DNA from: Thuidium tamariscinum
Taxonomy: Eukaryota > Streptophyta > Bryopsida > Hypnales > Thuidiaceae
Direction: 5' to 3'
Length of the DNA: 64,000 bases
Assembly (NCBI GenBank): GCA_947034885.2
Contig: OX344757.2
Location: forward strand, 1,426,001 to 1,490,000
Shown: in pieces, positions 1 through 12,566 of the stretch
Numbering within the stretch: the stretch's first letter is position 1
How the letters are laid out: each line of letters opens with the position of its first letter
The notes under the pieces: model-generated
Database searches by the model: none
The model's input: the letters and a program-made list of their open reading frames with translations, nothing else
Told to the model about the DNA's origin: nothing
Program-made: the position numbers and the translations under genes

Positions 1-236
1 GCATTACAAGACCGTTTTGGGTCTGCTCCCGAAACGGCTCCCAACGCCACAGCCGACTTTTATCGGAAAAAAAAATTGGTCCTGAAATATGAAAATAAGT
101 CCAAAAAAATTTGAATTTAAAAAAAAATTACGTGGCAATGTCCCGACCACGTAGGATTCAAGTTCACATGGCAAGAACACAGTTCCTGCAGTCCGGAATC
201 TGTAGTCTCCTAATGCCCTCAAATTTCTTCTAATGT
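1..236 (-). mobile_element. MITE family A, copy 1 (cut by window edge)
   Basis: Read on the minus strand, it starts 'CATTAGAAGAAATTTGAGGG', then 'GGACTGCAGGAAC' and 'TACGTGGTCGGGA'. It continues through an AT-rich middle to the right-hand part, the words 'GACCAATTTTTTTTT' and 'CCGTTTCGGGA'. The same order occurs in the copies at 37100 and 49485. The left part is outside the window. No coding capacity. Confidence 0.7.
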
Positions 237-1179
237 TCCTCTAAGACCTAATAATGCAATCATTACTCTTTGCAAATGATAATTCATAAGTGCAAGTTCT
301 CTTTGGACGACAAGGACTTGCATAGAAGATCTAACTTAGATTATTGTAGCTTGGTATTGGTGCCAAGAAGAGGTAGACATATATTCAATATAGAAGTTTC
401 ATGAAAGTTAGGTGTGGAGATGGCCACTAAAAAAATCATGTATATGCTACTGAAAACCATAGACATAAAACAACATTTTTGAAAACAACTCTTTTGAAAG
501 TTGATGACATTCAATTAGATATCGGTCATTGGTATTCACCTCCAATTTCTTCCAGATATGGTCATAGAGGACAAATAATCTATGATTAATGCCACTCGTT
601 ATCACATTTAGCAAATAATAAATATAACAAACTTCATGACAACCCTCTACACAACAAACCCTAGAATTTCACTAGGAAGAAAATCACACACTTCTGAAAT
701 TTAGATGGAAAATGAAGATCCTTAATGCACGCTTTGTGTAATTAATCTTTTGATGATAGATAATACCACCAATCAAATCAACCTTTGAGTCATTTAATTT
801 CAAAAAAATTACAAGATTGAAGTCACTAAAAATCATGCCTACCTAATATTCCCAAACTAGACACAAACTTGATCTTGCAAGTAATGCATAGGCACTGATA
901 TCAGAACCCTCATGTGCACTATTGTTGTTCTATCTTCATTTTTGAAATTAGCATAGAATCATATACACTAAACTCTGACAAAAAGAAACACATACACATC
1001 AATCCACATAACTTACAAGTAAGGTTCATTTTTGGAAAGAGACAAGGTTTAGACAAGTAGGGACTTATGTTCCCCAATACTGCCAAAGTTCCCCTAATGT
1101 ACCCCAGGAAAACACCAAAGTTCCGTGTTAGGGGAGCATAAGTGTATCCTGGAGGTCCCATAAAATGGAAAAAAATTAG
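237..1179. other. AT-rich spacer, nothing recognised
   Basis: No frame with a domain. The stretch around 1030-1160 has an imperfect inverted 'CCCCTAATGTACCCC' against 'GTTAGGGGAGCATAAG' pattern that may be a worn small hairpin element. Confidence 0.4.
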
Positions 1180-1974
1180 AAAGTCATCACATCCTAAAGC
1201 AATGTTAAATTCATCTTCTTTACTATTTCTTTGATAAATGCAACCATATGGTTTTTTAGTTATTAATATTGTACAAGTACTCTTCTCAAAATTTTAGACT
1301 TAACAACCTTCATAATTACAAGATCATAGCATTTGAAATTTTATAAAATAAGTTTTTTGCAACCCGTCCAATGCTAATTATGAAAATGTTGTAGTAGACA
1401 ATCTATGCATTATGCTTTTAATTATTTTAAAAAGTAATAAGAATTGAATAAAAGAAAGAATCTCAAATGTTATTTCTATTGGAGAAATGCTATGATTCCC
1501 CACAAAGTGAATCTTGTCATTACTTTTATTTCATCATTCAAAATAGGATGACTAATAGTTTTTCAACTAGATACACACTCATAAACTCAAATCTAGTTTG
1601 TTAAAAATCAATGTGGCAAATTTTTCTTTAATCACATTGATTGCGTAATTTTTGCACTTAAAAAGAAAAAAAAAAACTTATAAAATTTGTAATACTTACC
1701 ACAAATATATCACAAAACAAAACTCTGTAGGAAAATGATGATTAGAAGCTACACAAAAACATCAAAGACTAAATAAAAAATTCAAAGTCATTATAAATTA
1801 GTTTTCAAAAATGCAAAAGTTGATAAAAGGTTGTAGGGGCAAAGAGTGTTTAAGAAGATACATTTTTGTGTGATATAAGTGATTTTTGCAATGATTCCTC
1901 AAATATAAATCCCGTTGATGACTAAAATGGATCTATTTGCTTTTTCCAGAGCAACCTTGGGGTCCTAATTAAGG
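1180..1974 (+). mobile_element. Family C-like fragment
   Basis: 'CCAATGCTAATTATGAAAAT', then 'GTTGTAGTAGACAATCTATG' and 'AAGTAATAAGAATTGA', resemble the interior of copy 1. 'TTGGGGTCCTAATTAA' at the right resembles a worn C terminus. The left border is not found. Confidence 0.4.
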
Positions 1975-2858
1975 ATGATGGGTACAAATTTCTTATAGGA
2001 GGTGATGCAAATAAAGTTTTGAGGTTTTGAAGTTTGGGCAACAAAAGCTCAAATTTCTTGAAGTCACTACTATTTTCCTACCTTTGAATGTGCCATTTCA
2101 TCTTAGACAATTAGGTTATTAGTCATTTTAATTGAATTACTATTGATTAGGAAACATCAAAGTTTTTAGATGTTTAAATGCTAACATATTCATTTGGAAG
2201 TGTTAGATGACATCATAAGTTTGCTAACCATTTAATGTCCTCTTCTTTTTCTAACCATTAATCAAATATTCTATTTTTGCAATATTGTAAATATGAAAGT
2301 ATACAATGATTTCAAATTTTGAGTATTGAAAACATTAATACTCATACACTTAGAATATTGAAGAATTTGAAAATTTGTTAATCTATATTTTCTTAAACAT
2401 TAAAATTATAATTTTACAAACCAATAGTTTTAAATATATAATTTACATATTTACAAATTGCAAATTTTGATGATTAGAGGATTGTTGTGGGACTTTGAAT
2501 TTTTGAAATCCCATCATTATAATTTTGAAAAATTTGTTTGTCATTTGTAGTGTGGAAAAAAAGCAGACTCTTGGTGCATTGTACTCATTTTCACCAAGCT
2601 TTGTTAGTTACAGTATTTCAAAAATTGCTCTATTAGTATATTAAGTCAATTTATAGAACAAAGGGTCTTATTTCATCTATAACTCACTTGTTTGATAGCA
2701 TTGTGAAATGGCTACATTATAAATGAATTATTCAAGTGAACCACTATTTTTTGTTGAACAATTATGTGATCCCTATTACTTATATTAGAGTAGTGATTTT
2801 GAGATAGAGTCTCTCATACTATAATTAAATACACTTTTGTAACATGGCATTCCATAGA
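1975..2858. other. AT-rich spacer, nothing recognised
   Basis: Only short frames and T or A runs. No recognisable gene or defined element. Confidence 0.5.
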
Positions 2859-3794
2859 TTAACCCCTAAAGGTTCTTGACTATGTTTTCACCAAAAGTGT
2901 TCCAAAATTGTCATTTCTAGGACAACTACCAAATTTTAGAAAAAAAAATATTTTTGGAATAATGTAACCATAGGATCTTTTAGTGCACTAGTTCAAAAAG
3001 ATGTAGAAAACATTTCATAAAGTTTCGTCATGTAGATTGCAAGATATTAGTGTTTGAAGTTGCAAAAGTCCTTTTTTTACCACTGCAAAAATCAAGGTAG
3101 TTGCAATTCACAAGGCCACATGATTTGTATGAATTTTTTTTCAAAATGGTTGTTACTCTTTGGATTAATTCTTCAATTCAAGTTGGATACATGCTTGAAA
3201 ATTTTCAAATCATTTGGAATTGTACAACATGTACAAAAGAATAGTAAATAGAAAGAAGTAGGGAATGATTCAAAATACTAAAAAGTTAACAATTTATTTG
3301 TTGAATTGAAAAATGCCAATCCCAATGGTTCGAATGTTGTAATAAACAATCTACACCCAATTTTTTAAATTTTTTTTCAAAAATATTGGAAATTGAGTAA
3401 AATAAAGGACTTTAAAGTTTTTTTTAGAATAGAGAATCCATAACTACTCGGAAACTAAAATTCTTCATAACTTTTGACTCATTAATCCAAATGGAATGAT
3501 TCAAAGATTTTCACATATACGTAAATCTATAAAACCAACTTCAAATTTTTATTTCCAAAAAAATTGATTTTTCATTATCTACTTGAATTGCCCAAGTTGA
3601 AAATCAAATAACATATTATGCAATAACCTTTCAACCATATAGTCAAAAGTCACAAAAATTGTTGGGCTTTGAAGATACTCCTTGTAACACCATCAATTAA
3701 AGTTTGGTTTCAAAACATTGAAATCTCTAGTCACACGTACCTTCCCAAAATCACTATATTACCAAAAAAGGCACTTTGGTCCTCTAGGGATTAA
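2859..3794 (+). mobile_element. Family C TIR element, copy 1
   Basis: Left end 'TTAACCCCTAAAGG'; right end 'TTTGGTCCTCTAGGGATTAA'. TTAA stands at both borders. Interior words shared with other copies include 'ATGTAGATTGCAAGATAT', 'AATGATTCAAAATACTAAA' and 'GTTGTAATAAACAATCTAC'. Non-coding; small frames inside lack any domain. Confidence 0.78.
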
Positions 3795-4480
3795 AAACCA
3801 AATGATGAATAATATAAATCTCTAATTAATAACAAATGTGACAAAGCTAATTACACATTTCTCATGCATGATACCAATGTGGTAACAAGCTTTCCATACT
3901 ACTTAAGTCCAATTTTTAAGTCTTATTGACACGTAAAATTCAAACATATAAATGGAGTCTATTTTCAAAAGAAATGGCAATCAAGAACTCATAGATATGA
4001 AGAGCAAAGACAAGCATCTATAGCCTTGGTTCATTGATTTTGGCCTTTGTACACTTGTGGAATGGTCATGAATTTATATTGGTCAATTGGTGTCATCTCC
4101 ATAAGTCAAAATTGTGGAAGAAAGAAATATATTGTTTTTTATAGGGTCTATCTCTTAATTTGGACCGTATAGATTGTAAGATATTTGCACTTTAAGCTAC
4201 GAAAACAAGTTTTTTTGCACATTCAAAATTAGAGTATTTGACTTTGGACTTTCTAATTAAAATTTTTTGTACTATAAAGTTTGAGAGTTCGAATCTCCAT
4301 GGTGGAAAATTGAGCAGAGGAATCAAGGAAAAATTTCAAAAAAACTTAATTTTCTTTCTTAAAAAATTTACTAAATAGAAATAGGTATTAGATAGAGGGA
4401 AATTTAAATTATAAATAATCCCAAGATAGAATTAAATTACATTAATCCCAATGGTAAGATTGTTCTTGTAAAAGAACTTA
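3795..4480. other. AT-rich spacer with C-like words
   Basis: 'GGACCGTATAGATTGTAAGA' (4163-4182) resembles the family C interior, so a worn C piece may be present. No gene. Confidence 0.4.
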
Positions 4481-4833
4481 GGGCCGCTTTATATCTAGAG
4501 GCTAGGCCAATTTGTCACCAAGCCAATTGCCCAAAATTTCAACTCATTCTTGGATTGGAAGTTGGCCTCATCTATTTTGACATTAGGCTCCAGGTTAAGA
4601 ATTGGCCTCAAATTGGCCTCTCATTTTTGGTGCATCCGATTCAACAAGCTCAAGCCATACTAGGGCCATGTCAAATCATTTGTTTGAGGAAAGAAAACTT
4701 TGACATAGCAAATTGGCCTGGCTTCTTAGTATAAGGGAGTAGGGGCTGATTTGAACCTTTCAACCAATCACAAGCTAGGATTCTTGGCCTCTAACACACC
4801 AAATTGGCCTAGCTTCTTGGCGTAAAATGGCCT
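4481..4833 (+). mobile_element. Family G-like TIR element, copy 2
   Basis: It starts 'GGGCCGCTTTATATCTAGAG' then 'GCTAGGCCAATTTG'. It ends 'CCAAATTGGCCTAGCTTCTT' then 'GGCGTAAAATGGCC', the approximate inverse. 'GGCCTC' and 'TTGGCC' words recur, and the terminus resembles copy 1. Confidence 0.55.
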
Positions 4834-6093
4834 TGAATAATGTGAAACTTTTTTTGGATAATTGTAAAAATTACATTCATTAAATTGAAAACTATAAATT
4901 ACTTTTTAATAAAGATGCTTAGAAAGCCCATAAAACAAGATTTCCATTATTTTCACATCAATATTTAAGTTTCAAATGTTTCTATATCAATATATCAATA
5001 TAAATATGATATATGAAATTAAAAAGTACAATTTTTTTAATAAAGATTCATACATTTGAAACTTTTTCATTGGATGATTTTTGAAGCCTTTGGAAGATTG
5101 TTTCGGGGATGTTTCTTGAAATTGTTCTATATAAAATGAACCAACCCTTGTTAATTTGATTTTACAAATTTACAAATTTTACAAATAAACACTAGTTGGA
5201 CAAAAAAAATTATATTCTCATAAAGCTAATAAATTTCTTTACCTTCAAATTTAAAAAAAAATCATGACAAAAACCATGATTATAGGTACTTGCCTAAAAG
5301 GCTAAAATCCAACTTGTCTTTAGAAGGGACAATGGTTTTTTAGGGGTTAATAGAAGATTGTGGATGGAACTTGCTTTTGAAGTTCATGAATCTTTTCCAT
5401 TGTATGCTTCATTTATGTTGACATTATAAAAATCTAAACCTACAAGATTGTACATCATGTTTCAAACATCTACAATTTTTGATCTAGAATAAATCCCCTT
5501 ATTATCATAATATGTAAATTCTTAAAAAAAAATTGGATTCAATTTGGTTAGTTTTGGCTTTCTACTCCTACTTGAAAATAGGAGTAAATTTGAAAGAGTT
5601 TTTTGTTTTAAAATTTACAACTATAAAAATACTACATTTGCCTTTGATTCCAAGATGATTTTTCTTGTCAGGATGAAAAAACATTACTCATCTTTTATAA
5701 AAATTCTCCTCCAAAACGTGCATTTTTTGCCTACAAAGTTGATCATTCAAAATTCTTATGATCCAAAATTTAAATGTCAAAATTTTCCATGATTGATTCC
5801 ATGTATATTAGACAAAGTAGTCTTTACTTTTATATATACAATTGAAATTGAAAATTTCAAGCACATTTATGCACAAAATAATATCAAAGTAGAACAAATC
5901 ATTAAGAACTTTAATTGTCAGAAAGTCATTGGGCCTTGAGGGATTAAGAAGATTATATGACCTATGTTGAGATGTTTCTTGGAGTGTGGTTCATGTTTTC
6001 TTGTTTGCATGAAATCCTTGATGAAGAACTAACGTTGAGGTACTAGTAGCAAACCATTTAAGCAATTCTATAGAATATGGTGAGCAATGTGAA
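4834..6093. other. AT-rich spacer, nothing recognised
   Basis: The longest frame (5544-5792) is compositionally AT-driven and matches no family I know. Confidence 0.5.
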
Positions 6094-6423
6094 GCATTAG
6101 AAAAAATTTAAGGGCATTAGAAGACCGCAAGTACTCTTGAATTCTTGAATTGCTAGAATGCACCACATCAACGATCTAACATGGTCCCGAGATTATTACA
6201 TCATAAAACAGAAAAATTCTAATTTTCAAATTAATTTTTAAATTTAAAAAATTGAATTTAAAAAAAATTGGCGTAGGATTCTTAACACTTTTTGGAATTT
6301 ATTTTTTCAAAAATTTGAAAATTCAGCCATTATAGGCTTTTTATTATTTGTAGACAATACAAGGAATAAGTAGGGAAACAACCATGAAGTGGTCCTCCCT
6401 TGCCCTCAAATCTCCCCTAATAT
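6094..6423 (+). mobile_element. MITE family A, copy 2 (diverged)
   Basis: The left end 'GCATTAG' plus 'ATTTAAGGGCATTAGAAGAC' mirrors the right end 'CCCTCAAATCTCCCCTAAT', giving a terminal inverted repeat of about 20 bp. The middle is AT-rich and more diverged than in the other copies. A clear target duplication was not found. Confidence 0.6.
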
Positions 6424-6755
6424 GGTGGAAGTTTTAAGAAGATAGGAAACATGGGTATAGGAAAAAATTTAGAATTTTTTTTTTGAAATTATGAATTTTG
6501 GGAGCCAAAAAGTGCATTTATCCATAACCAAAGTCTAGAGTCTTCCAAGTTTGATCATTCCATAACTACTTTTCTACTCCTTTTGCTCTCTACTTCAAGA
6601 AATGTGTCATCACCTTAATAGTCCCAATCTTAAAAAGTACCAAGAAAACACATCTTAACTTTTGGTTAGAAATTTCTTGCAACCCTAATTGAAAATACTA
6701 CACCCTTAGAGGTTGATTGTTGGGCATGGTTGACAATTGGTGCTTCTGGCCTTGG

Positions 6756-7458
6756 GGCCGCTTCACACTTGGGCCGAAGGTCAAGAGTCCATCGGCCTCG
6801 ACCAATCAGAATTCAAAAAACCTAAATTTGGCCTCTCGCCCCTTCACACTTGCGTGGCACAACCGAGAGTCTGTTGCCTACATGGCAACCGGCACATGCC
6901 AAATTCTTACGTGGCGATGGCCTCCCGACCAAAGTTTGGGTCACGCAAGTCTCATAATCGTGCATAATATTGGCAGAATTTACACTTCCTCCCTTTAAAT
7001 GTTAAATGTTAAATGTCCCCCTAGAGGCCCCTCTAGTCTTTACCCTCTTATTCACTTATACATTTTTGTCCCATTCATACAATTCTTATGGGTTTTGTCC
7101 CCTTCTTATTCCTTGTTTGATGCCCAAAATATGTGCTGTGATTATTTCTCCATGGCCAATTTTGACTATTTTTCATTTTTTTTTCATTTTTTGCTTCCAA
7201 AAAATGACATGTGGATGAAGCTTCATGAAATACTCCATGAAATTTTCAGAAATTGGATGGATTAATGTGGAAAAGGATTGAACATGAATGAATGGTGTAG
7301 GTTCGGACTTTGGGTTTGGCCTTTGGAGGCTTCATACTATAGCCGGCCAAAGGCTCCAATTCCTATCATTTATTGCCCATTTCTTTGGCCTCTCGCCCAA
7401 AGATTGGCCACGAACTCCCACGGCCTCTCGACTTGGTCGGCCCAAGTGTGAAGCGGCC
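6756..7458 (+). mobile_element. Family G TIR element, copy 1
   Basis: The ends 'GGCCGCTTCACACTTGGGCC' and 'GGCCCAAGTGTGAAGCGGCC' are perfect inverses over at least 20 bp. The element is 703 bp. 'GGCCTCTCGCCC' recurs near both sides. Open frames inside have no recognisable domain. Confidence 0.7.
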
Positions 7459-8400
7459 TTTAAAACCAACCAATGTCTATTTCATTGGCAAAGTTTTGCC
7501 AACCTCTCTGTCAAAATGGCACTAACTAATATTGTAGACATGCCACTTGCTATGCACAATCACTTACCATGCACATCACTATATTGTATAGTGTCACTTA
7601 TTGTGCATTTTTTTGATCTTAGCCGTCCAATCCTCTCAAATGCAATGTCGACCATCCGATCATTAATCATGTAACAAACCCTCATGAACTTCCTATGCCT
7701 ACCAAAGAAGAAGGTAACATTTGTACCTCCCGTAGTGAAATCTAATGTGCACGGTTAGTGAATAGTACATTAAGCACACATTAGTGCATGTACATGTGAA
7801 CTTAATTTTAGAAAGGTCACCACTTTTCCAATACAATTGTCATTTCATTTTCCTAAGATACTCTCATCTCCTTTCTCAAAGGTAATTGAGTTATTTGTAA
7901 AGTCCCCCCACTTTGGGCATGACTTTTTATGAAGCTGAGAAGGCAACTATAGTTAAAGCGTCAAACTTTTTTGCAAGATACTTATGTCACACGACTTCAA
8001 AAGTGGGGACCAAACTATTTTAGGCACCATTTTGATGGAAAAATGAGTTTCATACCCACTTTTATTTCGACTTTTTTAATTCAACTAGCTTTTTCAAAAA
8101 ACTCATGGGTTTAAACCCCAATTTAGTGTACTTTATGAATAACTCAAAAAATAATGTCTAAAAAAATTAGTGAAAAAGTGATACCCACCTTGTGTAAAAA
8201 CATTTGAAACCCAAATGTGCAGAGTGAGTAGCATGTTTCCGATACACTGCCGTCCCTCCAAATTTTATTTTATTTGGAAACAAATGAAAGCATTCCATAG
8301 CAAAGTCGTCCCTCCAAATTTCATTCAATGAGATGCTGCCCCGAAGTGGATTACTGTTCATCAAAAAACAGCTGAAGCCAAGCCCAGGGGCCGTGTGTTA
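7459..8400. other. Spacer, nothing recognised
   Basis: Moderately AT-rich, no gene. GC rises after about 8340 towards the hairpin MITE. Confidence 0.45.
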
Positions 8401-8519
8401 GGACCGTTTCCCATGGGGGGCCTGGACGTCCAGGAGGGGTCCAGCCTCCAGGTCCTGCGACCCCCGCCTGCAGAGCTGGAGGGACCGGACCCCTCCAGGT
8501 CCCCCATGGGAAACGCCCC
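8401..8519. mobile_element. GC-rich hairpin MITE, PIF/Harbinger-like
   Basis: The left arm 'GTTTCCCATGGGGGGCCTGG' is mirrored by the right arm, ending 'CCCCCATGGGAAAC'. The flanking TTA (8398-8400 and 8520-8522) is a 3-bp duplication typical of PIF/Harbinger. It is only 119 bp, and almost all of it can fold back on itself. Confidence 0.7.
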
Positions 8520-8522
8520 TTA

Positions 8523-11107
8523 AGTTTCTCCATTGGTGTGAAAACTCCCCGACGAAATTCCGGAAGCTTGCAGTGGGCTGCAAGCAGGCAGGCAGTCGGC
8601 CAACCAGCTCATGGCAGGATCTTTCCACCGCGGTGGTCCAGCCCGCCCACCCCACTTCCGATCAGCAGGGCCGGGTTGGTGGGGTGGGTGGGGTTGATTC
8701 ATCAACTGAACTCCTGCTATATGCTAAATGACGGCCTCGCTCCATCTCGGTCCCCAACTTAGCATAGCTTAGCTAGTGGATAAGGTGGGTACACCGAAAA
8801 GCGCCACTTATTCTTACTGTGCCTAGTTCCTGTTATCATGCTGTTCAGATTTTCATGCACTCTTGTTGGCAAGTGAAAGCATGTTCCAACGCACCAAAGA
8901 ACAGAGGATTTGGATACCATATGCAAAAGTTATTAATGGTCAAAGTCAGTTTTTGAAAGCGCCATCTACAGTCTGGGTACATGACTGATTTTGAAAATGT
9001 ATGCACATTGTAGATGGTGCTTCAAGGTCAGGTGCCATTTGGGGTGTACCTACCTTAGAGGGATCCCATGAAGCTAGCGCAAGAATGTGAAGGGCGGCGG
9101 GGGTTACCTTTCACATAATGAAAAGGTTTACAAAAAATTTGCTCTTCATGTGGAAGGGTTGTCAAATTAATAGCCCTTAACCCTTGAAGGACGGACCGGT
9201 GGCCGTAGAAACCATGCATTTTGATACCGTGTGACATCACCTACTTTGAAAAAGCCAAATATATGCATTGGAAGTCAAAGTACTGTAGAAGATCTTCCCT
9301 TTCCTCCCCCAATACCAAGGATGAAAAGTTGCATTTCTATCCTGGAAGGAAAAATTCTTTGTCATTCAACGGATGCCAAACGTCTGTGGTGTCGTTCAAG
9401 GGTTAAACATGGAGTGGAGTTTGGCTCGCCCCAAGATGGGAAATTTCACCTAACCTCTGGCATTCCTCTTGGTTTTCTGCCCTCCATTTCTTGTTGTTGT
9501 AACGGCCTTTTCTTCGTTTTGATTTACGGTAAAAACAATAAACAAAAAATTGTTTCACCAAGGCTCTTCCTTTGGTTCAATGTAATATTTCCTTCATCAA
9601 TGGAGATTATTTGTTTGTTTCAAAAAAATTGTATTTAATAGCCCTTCATTTTCTTCAAAGTGCATGAGTTGAAAACAGTAGGAGTACATCATACTCAATT
9701 CACAACTCAAGATAGATTTCTAAAAATGTTATTTTCAACCTTTATCTAAAATATTCTGTTCAACAAGAATACCATTTTAGAATTGAGGGAATAATATAGT
9801 ATTATTTTATATCAATTTCTATGAAAATAAAAATTTGTGGAGGTACTAATTTTATAAGTGTTCCTAATTCTCCCCTTTACTAATAGGATAAATCAATGTT
9901 CTTTGCGGTGTTTCATTGCACTCCAAATATCAAAGATTCTATATCTTCATTTTTATTTTTTTACAAAAATAGATCTCATGAGCACTTCTAAAATTCATTA
10001 GACCCAGTCTGAAATCTAAATCTACCATAGATTTTTGAAATCTATATACGTTGTAGATGTCTAAAATCTATACCTGTCCAAGATGTTTCATACCACATGG
10101 TCTAAAAATCTAAATTTGTGTTAGATTTTGAAAATCTATATATGTCCAAGATGTTAAAAAATCTATACCAATCCTAGATGGCAAGTTTTCAGTTCAAATC
10201 GCACGGTCTGAAAATGGCATTTGGAATACTGCCAATTTAATGAAATTCACTATGTACCTAGGGGTGGACTTTTATGTACATAAATCAACCAAACTTTGCA
10301 CAAAAAAAATTCTAAAATTCTAAAATTCTTAATGAAAGTGTGCAATATTTGCAAAAGAAGAATCAAAATTGTTGGCTAGCAAAATTAAGGGAAGGAGTCT
10401 AAATATAGGAAGTGCATGACTTTTTGATTTCCAAAAAATTAACTTTAACATTAAACTTGAACTTTTTGGTAGCTTTGTATTTGGGATCAAGACAAAGCTA
10501 TTCCTAAAATGTAATGTATGTTTCTTCAATTCACATAGAAGTGTTGAACTTCATGGAAGTTGAACATCTAGAAAACTTAAAAATTGTTTTCAATTCTAAC
10601 TTTGTACAGGAATTTGCTCTTAGCCCACTCTAAGCATTTAATAATGATATCAAACCCCAATATTGATTGTTGTTGATACACCATGATCGCTAATTCTCAA
10701 TACCTACCCCAATACTTTCTTAGATATCTTTTAGACATCCCTTGCAATACGTGTCTTTCATTTTGCTAGCCTTTCTTGATGAAAGGTTGATTATTTACTT
10801 TTAACCTTTTTGTGAAGGGCTTCAACTTTTTCTCCCTTCACATAGAGCCATTTTATATAGGTAATTCCCCCCTAAAGAAATTTGTGGCAAAAATTCATTT
10901 GGTGAAAATGATGGAGGCTAACTTGAAGGGACATTTTTTGACCATATATTTCAATTGGGAAAAATATTGGTTAACATAAAAGACTGATGAGAAATGCATA
11001 AATACATATTGATTGAGTAGATGTTGTGTAGATCATCTAGTGGGGCAAATGAGAAACCCAAAAATCCTTCTTATGACAATTTTCCCTACTTGTAGGGGAG
11101 TATGGCA
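8523..11107. other. GC-richer patch, then AT-rich spacer
   Basis: 8523-8760 is GC-rich with no recognisable protein. 8760-9640 has frames without domains. 9640-11107 is AT-rich and holds the tandem duplication at 10.0 kb. No gene supported. Confidence 0.45.
10008..10185 (+). repeat. Degenerate tandem duplication of about 100 bp
   Basis: Two blocks, starting near 10008 and 10108, share 'GTCTAAAAATCTAAAT', 'TAGATTTTGAAAATCTATAT' and 'CCAAGATGTT'. The words AATCTA and TAGATT repeat on a shorter scale. It is AT-rich and non-coding. Confidence 0.55.
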
Positions 11108-11256
11108 GTAAGATAAACTACCCCATTATGGACAAAATGGAAGCAAGCTAGTTGTAAAAAAACTTATAATGGAAGTGAACATTCAAGTAGCAAAATGCAC
11201 ACCACTATTACAAAAGACTTGCTCTCATCTTATCCATAATGGGGTAGTTTACTTTG
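11108..11256. mobile_element. Small hairpin MITE
   Basis: The left arm 'AAACTACCCCATTATGGA' recurs inverted at the right as 'TCCATAATGGGGTAGTTT'. The match extends with a few differences to about 37 bp. Total length is near 149 bp; a target duplication is unclear. Confidence 0.65.
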
Positions 11257-11325
11257 ATCCTTAGCCTCATTGGAAGTGAGTAGTGAAGTAAGTGGTGGTG
11301 TTTTACACAAGGTGAAGGGGCGGAG

Positions 11326-12177
11326 CGTTAAATCCTACCATCAAAGGTGGGCCCGCACACCACGGTTGCTAGTATGTGAGCGTAGAAGTGTGAGCTTATG
11401 AGCTTCAAAGATGATGCACCTATAATATAGGTGCTTATACTGTAAAAACTTTTTATGATAAGAGTGTATTTATACTATACACTAGAAGAAAACTGCACTA
11501 TTCATGCCAAAAACTACGTTAAACTTGTCAAATCTGTGTTTTACTTAACAAGGATTGCGTTGTGACTGCATTGCATTCAACAGAAACGTGTGGAGTGGAT
11601 TGTGTTGAGTTCTCCCTTCATAATGCAAAATTTTGCGTTTCAACATTTCAACACAAAATTGAACAACCCAAACACAAAATTGAATAGGTAAAATGCAGAA
11701 TTTCGTGTTGGAATGAAAAATTCTGCATAACAAAGGGAGACTTCAACACAATCCACTCCACATGTTTCTGTTGACTACAATACAGTTTTTGTCAAATACA
11801 ACGTAGTTTTCTTCTAGTGATAGGTATCTATATTATAGGTATTTTTACTATAAACACCTTCAAAAGTGGTAGTATATCTTCTTATATACATATTAGAAGC
11901 TCACATGCTCGCATGTTGATGCTCACACACTAGCATTGTTGGCCTGCACGCTAGATTTACCCAAAGGAAAAACACTGAGAGTTTGTATTTCTTATATTTT
12001 TTAATTTTTCAAATTCTGAATTCATATTCGTAGTCAGAGACCCCGAATTAGCTAGAGAGGGTCAAAACAAACCCCTAAATCCAACACAAAAATAAACCCT
12101 AAATCCTAAACCCTTGTCAACCCCTAGTCAAACAAGTTTTACCCCGCTGGGCCCACGTTCGATGTTAGGATTTAACG
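11326..12177 (+). mobile_element. MITE family B, copy 1 (host of a CACTA-type element)
   Basis: Left end 'CGTTAAATCCTACCATCAAA' followed by 'GGTGGGCCC'; right end 'GGGCCCACGTTCGATGTTAG' followed by 'GATTTAACG'. The interior right part has 'GAATTCATATTCGTAGTCAG' and 'ACCCCGAATTAGCTAG', shared with other B copies. A 340-bp element sits inside at 11480-11819. Confidence 0.65.
11480..11819. mobile_element. Non-autonomous CACTA-type element
   Basis: The termini 'CACTAGAAGAAAACT' and 'AGTTTTCTTCTAGTG' are exact inverses. The flanks share the 3-bp ATA (11477-11479 and 11820-11822). A CACTA terminus with a 3-bp duplication is the signature of the CACTA (En/Spm) superfamily. Subterminal sequence is also inverted: 'AACAGAAACGTGTGGAGTGG' pairs with 'CCACTCCACATGTTTCTGTT'. 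No transposase. Confidence 0.8.
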
Positions 12178-12269
12178 TTCTGCAGGTGAAGGGCACCGCA
12201 ACCTTCAGAAGCTCCAGACATTCCAGAATGGAGGCGCCTTCGGCCTTCCGTTCAGTCCTCCAACAGCCA

Positions 12270-12300
12270 GTGAGGCAGGGAGGCAGGGAGGCAGGGCGTG
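12270..12300 (+). repeat. GGCAGGGA tandem repeat
   Basis: 'GGCAGGGA' repeats about three times within the GC-rich island that starts after the family B copy. Confidence 0.6.
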
Positions 12301-12527
12301 CCTGACCAGAACCATACGGTCTAATCTCCCATTGCTCAGCTAATAATTGGTTAGGGCCTGAACCTCCGTCGATGCTGACTTAATTAACTCGCCAGAACTG
12401 ACAAAGAAAACCCTGCAGATCCTGATTCCCAAATGCTGTTCCCAAGAAGGTGACCTTCGGCTTACGACACGTGGCAGATGACGATGGAACCACGTCGGCG
12501 GGAGGGATGACGATAGGCTTGATGCTG

Positions 12528-12566
12528 AGACGGACGGACGGACGGACCGACCGACCGACCGACGGT
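12528..12566 (+). repeat. GGAC/CGAC tetranucleotide repeat
   Basis: A run of 'GGACGGAC' turns into 'CGACCGAC'. Similar tracts occur at 17483-17514 and 48948-48972. All sit in CpG-rich islands. Confidence 0.75.

Noticed and set aside
4285-4306. tRNA-like 'GAGAGTTCGAATCTCC' (T-arm or B-box look)
   Set aside because: Upstream sequence does not form D and anticodon arms, and no acceptor stem pairs. Similar GTTCGAAT words at 3329 and 20132 also lack context.
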